Shown piece by piece: positions 1-10,600 of a stretch of 64,000 nt of DNA. Every line of letters starts with the position of its first letter. Position 1 is the first letter of the stretch. A program made the translations under genes and the position numbers. The notes under the pieces are model-generated. The model made no database searches. It was given only the letters and a program-made list of their open reading frames with translations, and was not told the DNA's origin. The stretch lies in assembly GCF_002776525.5 (NCBI RefSeq), contig NC_045446.1, forward strand, positions 63,787,829-63,851,828, written 5' to 3'. Source of the stretch: Piliocolobus tephrosceles (Eukaryota; Chordata; Mammalia; Primates; Cercopithecidae).

Positions 1-590
1 CGGTTTGGGAGAGCTGGTTCTTGGGTCGGCTAAGAGGGGATGAGCTCAGTGGTTAATAGGATTGGCCATGGCGAATCCCTCAGCAGGGCACGCACGGCAC
101 AAAGGGCCGAAGCGCGCGGGTAGCTCGAGGTCAGGATTACAGAGACTCAGGAGCAAGAGAGGAAGGCTTAAAGAGCCAGACTGCGCAGCCAGGACTGGGG
201 TGATGGGCGCTGTCCTGCCAGGCCGGAAAATGAAGATGTAGCCCCGCCCCCAACCTAGGGAGGACGACCGGCCCCGTTCCTGTCCTCCCCCGCAACCTCG
301 ACCCCATTCCACCCCAGGAACCTCGGCGAAGCTGAGCCAAGACTACTTCTGAATCAGGGATGACTTGTCCAATGAACCTAGGATCAGAGCCATCAGTTGG
401 AAAGGCTGAGAGGAGCCTTGAGAAAGAGGGCGACCTTCCTTGGGATCTGTCTGTGCACTCCCTCCTTGCCTCCCCTCCTCCAGCCTCCCACTTGGTAGCA
501 CCTTCCTGATCCCCTTATCTCTAAGGCGCTCAGGGAAATGCCCCGCTACGGGAGCCTTCTGGGAAATGCTGCCCTTGCCGCCCAGGAACC
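1..590 (+). other. PLEKHB1 5' flank and 5' UTR; GC box near 241
   Basis: No coding sequence recognised. GCCCCGCCCCC at 242-252 is an Sp1-type GC box and CpG density is moderate over 60-320. The stretch just before 591 must include the 5' UTR of the ATG exon, but I cannot place the transcription start. Confidence 0.4.
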
Positions 591-608
591 ATGAGCCCTG
601 CAGCCCCG
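591..608 (+). CDS. PLEKHB1: PLEKHB1 coding exon 1 (residues 1-6, MSPAAP)
   Basis: An ATG is followed by five codons and a GTAAGG donor at 609. The exon ends on a complete codon and joins in frame to the exon at 2959. The upstream 5' UTR limit cannot be set from sequence alone. The context GGAACCATGA is only a moderate Kozak match, so Met20 could also be used. Confidence 0.85.
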
Positions 609-3600
609 GTAAGGAAGAGTTCTCTGGGACAGGAGGAAGGGCCCAGGTCAGGGTGGGCACCCTTGCCACACAGGGAACGGGACAGAAGTCTTTTAGGCCC
701 TGACAGCCTCTGGTCTCTGAATGACATCCTGTGGCTGCTGGTAGGTGAGGGTTTGCGGGGCTGAGCTGTTGAAGGAAATGATCACAGTCCGAGGTGAGAT
801 ACAGAAAGTCTTCCTTCTCCAGGTGGGCCCTCTCCAATCCATTCTTTACTGTGCCCTAGAGGGGCCTTTACGACCCCCTAATCACACACCTCCCTCCTCA
901 TCTTGAAACTCCCACCCCCAGCTCCAGTCACTGCATCCTAACATCCAAGCTCTCCGCCTGTTGTGCAAGGCCTCTGTGCTATTTCTTTGCAAACCCTGCA
1001 GCTCTATCGCCTGCCACTCCCCATGCCCTCCCCACCCCTGCGCTCTATGTTCTAGACACACGGAAATGCTGGGCTCTCTTCAACATCCTGACAGTATTCA
1101 TAGGGGACCTTTCGGGTCGCCCTAGGAAACTGCCACTCATCCTCCAAGGCCCCTTTCAGCTTCCTCTGGGAAGCCTTCCTGAACCCCTTGGGAAAAGTCA
1201 GGCTCATCTTTTCCACTGTTAAATCACACGCTGTGATCCAGTTGTGTGTTTCCATGTAATCTCCCTCACTAGACTGGAAGCTGGGGATGGAAAAGGGAAG
1301 CATCAAAAAAACATGCAAAACTAGGAGCCTGGCTTCTCCTTGCAACTTTACGTTTTCTTTTTTTCTAGGAACTGAGTTCACTGATTCTTAAGAAAAACTA
1401 TTTCATGATAAATGAGTGAACAAATGTCTTAATAGAAAAGTAAAATTGCAGGCGAGGCTGCTTCTGCCCAGCTCTAGAGGGGTAGACTACAAGTCCCAGC
1501 ATGCCTCGGGTCAGCATCTCTTCACGTCAAGCCCCCTCCCTGGGGGTGGGCAGGTCCGGAGGGCGGGGCCCGGGGGCAGCTGGGCTCCCAGGGGCTGCCG
1601 GAGGAGAGAAATGCCCCTGGCTCTCCCGGGCGCACAAAGCGCAGGCGCAGCGGGTTGGGTGGCAGCAGCATCGAGTAGCGGCCGGTTTGGCAGCAACATC
1701 CGCAACAGGTGTAGACAAGGTGGGTGCATCAAGGGGAGGGCTGGAAAAGGAGTCTGCACCTGGCCCTCTTGTCGGATCTGTGTCAAGACCGTGGAGACGG
1801 GAGGGAGCGGCAAGAGGACAAGGCCGGGCCTTCCAGCCCAGGTGTGCCAGCCCTTGTTACGCAGCAACAGGTGTGAGCAGGTGGGGGAGGGGCGGAGGCA
1901 CCCGCTGGCAAGTGAGTCGCCCTCAGGAACAGAGGGCACCTAGCTGGATTCCAGTGCAAGCTCCATCACATAAATGGATGAGTCATTTGCCGACCCTCAG
2001 CTTGTCCATCTGTAATATAGGAGTAAAGATTCCCTTCCTAACAGGGTTATAATGGGGACAAGGTGAGGGAGTAGTATGTTCGGTGACGTCCAAACTTAGC
2101 TGTACATTGGAATCATCTGAGGATCTTTGAAGAGTACCAGGGCTTGCCTCCTGCCCTCAGACATTCTGATTTAATTGTTACGCAGTGTGGCCTGGCATCG
2201 GAAGTTCTCAAAGCTCCTGCTGGCATAACAGTTTGAAGCTAGGACTGCTGGGTGTGAGTCTGGGCTCCATTGCTTACTGATCAAGTGGCCCCATGCAACT
2301 GACTGGACCTCTCCAGCCCCCGTTTCCCCATCTCTGAAATAGGAATAATAAGGACTGCAGGGAGGCTTAAATGAGATAATGGATGAAAGCACTGAGAGGG
2401 GGTACCCAGACAGAGTGCTCGTCCATCACAGCTGCTGTTGAACTCCTCTGTTAAGCACTTTGTAAACAGCTCTAGTGGGGTCCAAATGGGAGGGAGCCTT
2501 TCCGTTGCCATGATTCTAATATTCTGCACTTCCACATTACAGAATCCCAAGGTTTCTAATACTTTAAGAGTCTCATGCTCCACCGACTGAGCTAGCCAGC
2601 TCCTCCCTCCAGCTTCTGCCTGCCTCACAGACACACTTCTACAGATCTAGAAACAGACCAGGACAGAGGGCCAGGGAGGAGGGACGTGGCCAAAGTTATG
2701 AAGCTGAGGCTGGAATCCAGGCTCCTGGTCCCCACCCCCACCCCACACCAACGGCTGCCCTGCTGACCCCACAGTGACAGTGCTCCCATTCTCTTCCTGA
2801 GCAGACAATGGGGAGGAGGCTGAGGCCGCCTGGCCCTTGTTTGTTTACTAACCCTCCCTCAAACGTTTCCTGGGTGGCTCCCCGGGGACGGCAGGGCTGG
2901 GGGCTTCTCTCCAGGGAGCTGCTGCTGAGGCCTGTGTCTCCTGTGGCTCCTCTGACAGATCCCGCCTGACTCCGCCCTGGAAAGTCCTTTTGAAGAAATG
3001 GCCCTGGTGAGGGGCGGCTGGCTGTGGAGACAGAGTGAGTGATCCTGGGCCCCTGGTCCTGGGGCAGGGTGAGGGAAGTGGCTTACTGGGCTTGTCACAG
3101 GGAACCCTCCTCCCAAGAAGCCAGGACCTTTTCATCCTTCCCTCGTGTGTCCACGCTCTTCCCTCTGCCTGAAGGTCCTTCCCATTCCCGACTACGTGGT
3201 TTAAACTTCTACTTGTTCGTCACGACCCATCTTAGATGGGCCCCTGTCTGAGGAGACTTCTCTGGCTTTTCCTCTGGCCCCCACTCCTGCCCCTGCGATA
3301 GCGTCAAGCTGGATTAGAGGCTCCCTCCTTGGTTTTCACGGCGTCTTACAGTGATCTCCTTAGAACAGAACCGTCTTTATCTGTGGGTCTCCCCACTCCC
3401 TGACCCCAGACTGGTCCCAGTCTGTGAGCTCCTCAAGGACAGGGGGCTGGGTTTGACCCTCTGTGTATCCACAGTCCCCTAACCCCAGGGGGGCTGGGTT
3501 TGACCCTCTGTGTGTCCACAGTCCCCCAGCCCCGGGCTGGACACAGAATGAGGTACAGAACAAAGTGAAAAATGAGAGAGAAAGAGAGAAGATAGAGGCC

Positions 3601-4623
3601 CAAGGTAGGGAGAGGTCTTTGCCCTTGAAGAGACCTGGGACTTGGCCTTAGCAGCTTCCAAGTAATGGGTCCAGTCACTCATTTCCCTGTTTAGCACATG
3701 TATCAAGCTTCTACTATGCGTCAGACCCAATGGGAGGCAGGAGGTGAACAAGACAGAGAGAAGACAGAAAGAGGTCCTGCCCTCATTTCAGGGGGTAGAT
3801 AGACAAGAAAAGGTGGTTATAACACTAGGGACTGAGGCTGAGGGGACTTGGGAGTCTGGGGCTCCTATCCCCAGCAGGCTCTGGGATTGGCCTGCCTGGT
3901 GCATCTGGAATATTGTACAGGCTCCATCCTCCGCCGCTGGAAGCGGAACTGGTTTGCCCTGTGGCTGGACGGGACCCTGGGATACTACCACGATGAGACA
4001 GCTCAGGACGAGGAGGACCGTGTGCTCATTCACTTCAATGTCCGTGACATAAAGATCGGCCAAGAGTGCCATGGTGAGCAGAAGCCCCTTCCTCTGTGGC
4101 ACCGTGACTGTGGGCAGAGCCCTCCCACTGTCTCTGAGAACACCTGCCGTTGGAAGCCTCTTTGCAGCTTTCAGAGGCATTTCACAGACATTGCTTCTGA
4201 GCCTCTGTCAACTCCAGTTCAGTTTGGTGTGAGTTAAGAAATAGGTCCTTGGCTGTGTGTGGTGGCTCATGCCTGTAATTTCAGCACTTTGGGTGGCTGA
4301 AGCGGGAGGATCACTTGAGGCCAGGAGTTCTAGACCAGCCCGGGCAACATAGTGAGACCCTGTCTCTAAAAAAAAAAAAAAACAGGCCGGGCGTGGTGGC
4401 TCAAGCCTGTAATCCCAGCACTTTGGGAGGCTGAGACGGGCGGATCACGAGGTCAGGAGATCGAGACCATCCTGGCTAACACGGTGAAACCCCGTCTCTA
4501 CTAAAAATACAAAAAACTAGCCNNNNNNNNNNNNNNNNNNNNNNNNNNNNNNNNNNNNNNNNNNNNNNNNNNNNNNNNNNNNNNNNNNNNNNNNNNNNNN
4601 NNNNNNNNNNNNNNNNNNNNNNC

Positions 4624-4655
<32 letters not shown>

Positions 4656-7600
4656 GTGAGATGTGGTCGCATATGGCTACTGGGGAGGCTGAGGCAGGAG
4701 AATTGCTTGAGCCCAGGAATTCAAGGCTGCAGTAAGCTATGATCCCAGTACTTTGAGAGGCCAAGGCATGTAGATTACTTGAATCTAGAGTTCAAGACCA
4801 GCCTGGGCAACATGGCAAAACCCTGTCTCTACCAAAACAAAAACAAACAAAAATTAGCCAGGTGTGGTAGTGTGTGCCTGTAGTCCCAGCTACTTAGGCT
4901 CAGGTGGGAGGATTGCTTGAGCCTAGGAGGCAGAGGTTACAGAGTGTTTATGGCACTGTACTACAGCCTGGGGGACGGAGCTAGACGCTGTCTCAAAAAA
5001 AAAAAAAAAAAGAAAGAAAAGGAAATCAGTCCTTTAGTGCCTTTCTCCTCTGTGCTGTGTCTCAGAGGTGAGCCAGGCACAGTTCCTGCCCTCCAGGCGC
5101 TCGGTACCGGATGAAGATGAAATGAAATTAGGAGGCCCAGAGAAGCGAAGTGGCCCAGGGTCACAGCAAATCTCCACATTCCTCCACCGAGACGGAGTCT
5201 TGCTCTGTCACCCAGGCTGGAGTGCAGTGGCTGGATCTCAGCTCACTGCAAGCTCCGCCTCCCGGGTTCCCGCCATTCTCCTGCCTCAGCCTCCGGAGTA
5301 GCTGGGACTACAGGCGCCGCCACCTCGCCCGGCTAGTTTTTTGTATTTTTAGTAGAGACGGGGTTTCACCGTGTTAGCCAGGATGGTCTCGATCTCCTGA
5401 CCTCGTGATCCGCCCGTCTCGGCCTCCCAAAGTGCTGGGATTACAGGCTTGAGCCACCGCGCCCGGCCCAGGCCACAGTTCTAACCGGGTAACTGGGAGG
5501 CGTGCTGAGGGAAGCGTCAGCGTGGAAAGGTTGGAAAGGTCGGAAGCATAGAGTAGAATCCCTCAGAGAGTATATGGGATCAGAGGAGGTTGGCAGTGGC
5601 CAGTAAACAGAGCCCAAAGAATTCAATTCCTATTCCTGTTCCTGGTTTATTGGGGGGACCTGGGGCCTGTGCCTGTGGAAACCCATATATGTCTGCTTCC
5701 AGATGTGCAGCCCCCAGAGGGCCGGAGCCGAGATGGCCTGCTAACTGTGAACCTACGGGAAGGCGGCCGCCTGCACCTCTGTGCGGAGACCAGGGATGAT
5801 GCCCTGTGAGTCACTCCCAGGAGAGGATGGGGTGGAATCTTGGGGAAAGTTACCATGTGCCCCCTTCTCATTGGGCCTTCTGGTTCTCTGACCGTAGGAA
5901 GAGGGCACTAAGGCCAGTCAGCAAGGGTGTCTTATTAGAGGTGGGTAGAGTGGATTTGAAGGGCCCGTGGTGACTGGCATGGCACACGGTGAACTCCTCA
6001 TGTGGTCTATGATGAACTCAGGATTGCTGAGGGGGAAGTGTGCACACCTGCCTCGGGTGTCTGGTTCCTGGTCTTTAGCAGCCTCTGAGGTGAGCCCTCA
6101 CCTGAGGGTGATGCAAAGCAGCAGAGCAGCCTAGTGGCACCCTTGCTGTCTTCTTAGAAGATGCCCTGGTGGGGGACTCTGGTCTGAGGGGTAGCCCCAG
6201 ACCTGCCTACAAAGGCAGTCAGCTGCGTCCCAGGCAGGGGCACCCCAATGTCAGATGCACATCCATGTGGCCAGCCTGGGTGTGTCCTCCTCAGGCGCCA
6301 TCCGCTCGCTCACATTCCGTCCCTTCCTACCCTCTGGCTGAGGGGTGCATGGCCTTTGCGCTGGAGGAGAGTGAAAGAGATGGGTGTGTGGGAGTGGGGG
6401 AAGCTGAGCTCCAGGCAGACAGCACAGAGCCGCCTTGTCCAACCCAGCCAGGTGCCATGGCAACCAACAAAGGCCCAATTGTCCCGCGTCTGCTGGGCCT
6501 TCCTGGAGCTCTGGGGTCAGAGCTTTGGGGAACTGTTTTGTTTGTAGATTTGGGATGTAGAGGGGGGCTGTGGCTAGAGCACCCACCCAGGAGTGTCAGA
6601 TTCTGACATCCCCTGAGAGACCACCCAAGCCCAACCGTCCACTGTATAGATGAGGAAACTGGAACTTCTAGAGGGGATGAGAAGAATGAATTAGCCTAAC
6701 TTAGTGCTCCATCCATGTGACTGGGGCAGGGGAGGAGTCACTTTTGTCTCCCTGAAGGAGACAAGAGATCTCTCCTTTCATGAGAGACTGGGGCTTGAGG
6801 CTGGATTGGAGAGGAAAGTCTAAAATGTGGGAGCCCAATTCACCTACCCCCAAACTCCCTCCTCATGGTCTGGTGGGATTTGCTTTGCAGAGCATGGAAG
6901 ACAGCGCTGCTGGAGGCGAACTCCACCCCGGTGAGTCCCCTGTTCTCTCCCCCTTTCCCCACCACCTCCGTATGCCATGGAATCATGAGTTATTCAGACT
7001 CGGTCTCCACCTGCCAGAAGTTCTCAGTCTCATGTGGATAGGTTTGTGCAAACTCTGATGCCTGAGTCCCAAGTGGGAAAGGATAAGGGACAGCCAACTG
7101 GTGCTCAGAGGAGAGAGTGAAGCCTCCATGGAGACTTGCTGGAGGGAGTGGCACGTGAGCTGGGGAAAAGGAACTGTCTTTTATCAAGCAACTATTGTGT
7201 GCCAGGTGTGGTGCAGGTATCATTCCAGCTGCTCCTCACAACAGTCCTGTGAGGTTGGGGTTATTGTTCTGTCTCTGCAGATGATAAGACTGAAGCTCAT
7301 TCATCCACACAACAAATATTTACTGAGCTGCTACTATGGGCCAGGCACTGTGTCAAGTGCCAGGGATCAGAGGTGAACCAAGGAGATGTGGCCTCTGCCC
7401 ACCTGGACTCAGCCTAGTGAGGAGCCAGACATGGAACAATTAATTAATTATTCCATTTCAATAGTATAATGGCTCTGACAGAGATTTGCAGTGTCTGGCC
7501 CTTTCATCCAGGTGGTAGTTCAGGCAAGGCTTAAACTGAGAACTGAAGGATAAACAGAAATTGACTGGGTGAAAGGCGTGGGGAAGGGGTAAAGGGAACA

Positions 7601-10600
7601 GTATTCCAGGCAGAGGGATCAGCATGTGCAAATGCTGAGAGGTTAGGACATTGGCAAGTTGAGTAGGAGGACAGCAGGGGTGGCTGGTGCTTAGGGAGTG
7701 AGTAGGTAAGGGGGGAAGGAGGGTTGGCACAACCAGGCCTTGTGGGCTGTATGAAGGATTGGTTTCTGCTAAGAGCACCAGGGAGCCATGACAAGTTTTT
7801 GAACAGAGGGATGGCATGATCAGATCAGGCTCGATATATATTATTAAAAAGATAATTGTTGTAACGTTGGGGCATTAAAAAAAAAAAAAGTAGTCTATCA
7901 GTTACTGAAATTTTATTATAGAGAAAAGGAAAAAAAAGATAATCTGGCTGGTAGGTACGGAATGGATTGTACAGGGTAACTGTAGACACCCAGAGGCCAC
8001 TTAGGAGGCTGGGACAGTGTCCCAGCAACAGACTGGAGAGCTGGACTAAGGCCTTGCTGGCCGAGACAGGCTGATGAGTACAGGACATACTTAGGATTTG
8101 GAGTCAACAGAGCTTGTGACTGATGGAAGTGGCGGTTTGAAGAGCCGCCCAAAGCCCAGCTTGGCCTCCACCCCCATCTGCCTGACTCCAGAATCTGTGC
8201 TTGCTCTTTCTCTGCGTGGCACAATGGAGCCCCCTCTCACCTACAGAGAAAGTCCATTGGGAAGTGGCAGGGGAGACCCGGATGCATTTAGAAACCTCCT
8301 CAGGCATCCACCTGCTGAGCGCCAGGCATTGTGCTAAGCCCCTGGCACCAGTGACATCATTGCATCTTCCAACAACCCTGGCAGGGCAGCTGGGTAGGGA
8401 TTGGCATTATCAGTCCCATTTTACAGATAAGGAAACCAAGGTTCAGAGACGGGAGGTGACTTGTGCAAAGCTTATAGTCTTAAGTCAGTGGAAAAGCCTA
8501 TCATGGAACCTAGGTCAGTGAGATTTTGAGAGGAGGACATTATCTGCAGAAGTAACTGCATGAGCAGAGACAGAGAAGTGGTGTGTGCACGTGTGAGTGC
8601 ACAAGTGCGTGTGCACATATGTGTGCGTCTAAGGGCCCAGACTCTGCCTGGCTGGAGAGCAATTCATGAGGGGAATGAAACAGGAGAGATGACCTCTGAG
8701 GTCACCAGGGTCAGCTCATGATGGGCCTCAAAGTCCAGTTGGAGGAAATGGACTTTCCCTGAGGCCTGTAGGGAGCAATAAAGGGCATTCAACAGGGAGG
8801 GCTGTGGTCAGATTTTTGGGGGCAGACTCAGGCTCCCAAGTGGCAGGTGAATTGGAGGAAGCTGGGAGTAAGGAGGCTACCGCAGTAGTCTGCAGGGTGG
8901 AGGGACCCAGGTCGGGCCACCCTGGCTTGGAGCTCCGAAGCCTCTTTATGTGGGGCGGATCAGTTCCACCACAGAGAGGCGAAGGGAAGGAAGCAAAGGT
9001 GACCGTCTGCACTCTGTGACTCTATGAAGCGGCCTCGCTCTTCTCTGTCCATCTCCTGTGGCTCTGCTGTCTCTTCTCTCTGCCCTGGCCTCTATTCTAC
9101 CTCCCACTACTGCACATATACACATCCCTCTGGGCCCAGGCTAACTAGAGTCGGGTGTGTTTGTGCCTGTGTCTGCCTGTTTCTGTGTGTTCACTCTGTG
9201 TTTATGGGTTTCTCTCTGTAGCCTGTGTGGGAATGACCTGCCCTTTGTCCTCCGACATGCTGGAGTTCATACCTCACTCCAGGTGGAGGCTCCAGGAGCC
9301 CCTAACACCAGCTTTCCTGGGAACACAGGGCCTGGGGGCACAGCTAGGGACGAGGCTGGGGTAAAGCGAACCAGGTGGGCTAGAGGATAGATGGGAGTTG
9401 CCCTGTCCTCCCTGGAGACTGGGAGCCCCAGCAGCATGAAATAGGAGAAGGCGGGCTAATTCTGGAAAGAGACTGCTTGTCCTTCTTTTTTGTGTAACTT
9501 TGGCAGTCGTCAGCGTTCTCTGAGCCTCCCGTGTTACTATGAGCTGAGGAGAAAGAGGACGCTCCCTGCCACAACCCAGCTGGCGGAGGGCTCTGGTAGG
9601 GTCTGGAAAGAGCTCTGAGTCTCTTTAGGTGTAGAGGGCCTCTGACACCCCCTCCCTCCCTCCCCCTTCTTGGGTTTCTGTGGCTTGAGCAGGCCCCAGC
9701 TGGAGCAACCGTCCCTCCCAGGAGCCGCCGGGTTTGCTCCAAGGTCAGGTGTGTGACCCGCTCGTGGAGCCCCTGTAAGGTTGAGAGGCGGATCTGGGTA
9801 AGTGCTGGCTCGGCCCTCCCTGCCTCCATACTGGCCACCAGGATGAGCCTCCAAAACCAGGCCCAGTCCATCCCTTCCCTGTGACAAACGATCCATGGCT
9901 CCCTATCAGCTACAGGACAAAAACCAAGGACTCTGCTGTACCCTCTGCCCCCAGCCACACCAGACCTTTCCCTTCTGCCAGCCTTCGCACATGCTGTTCC
10001 CTCTGCTGGCAAGACTGCACTTTCCTCATTCACCAGACAGACTGACGCCCGTCCTGTAAGGCTCACCTCAGAGGCTGCCTGCCACCTACTCGGTGGGGAC
10101 CTCCTAGACCACCAGCCATCGTCATTCCCTCCCACAGCCTAGTGGCACTAAGGCTTAGTGCTTTCTTCATTCTGCCTGGTTTCAGAACTGGTTTATTCTT
10201 GTCTGTGTAGTCTTCCATGAGGCCTAGAACTTCCTCCAAGGCAAGGACAAGGCCTGACTGCGCTGCCTCTATGGAGCTTGGCACAAGGCTAGGCAAATGG
10301 CACATGCTCACTTAGTGCTCAGTGATGGGGAGTCTATGCTGACCCTTCTTACACAGTGGGGCTCAGGGAATGTTCACTGAGTGAGCAAAGGAAGGAAGGA
10401 GGGAGTGAAAAACCTCTGTTACAGCAATACTACTACATAGTCAAATAATTTAGTCTAGGTCTGTCTCCCCTCAACCTGAATGTTTCTTGAAGGCAGGATC
10501 TGAGCCTGAATCTTTTCTCTGTCCCCAGTGCTCAGCACAGGGCCTGGCATGGGGTGGGTGGCAGGAGGGGTCTTGAGTGAGAGTACCTGTGATCTGACAG

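Noticed and set aside
343..837. 164-codon - strand frame opposite PLEKHB1 exon 1
   Set aside because: Antisense shadow with no domain or codon signature.
1501..2052. 183- and 175-codon + strand frames over the CpG block
   Set aside because: High G+C lowers stop frequency. The composition is Gly/Arg/Ala-rich in several frames at once and they run into MIR sequence.
3848..4237. 129-codon continuous frame over PLEKHB1 exon 3
   Set aside because: Only the 3921-4073 part is exon; the rest is intron read-through past the GTGAGC donor.
9380..10135. 251-codon open frame on the - strand
   Set aside because: It runs antisense across PLEKHB1 exon 6 and an L2 fragment in GC-rich DNA. The protein has no recognisable domain, and it is best seen as a chance frame.
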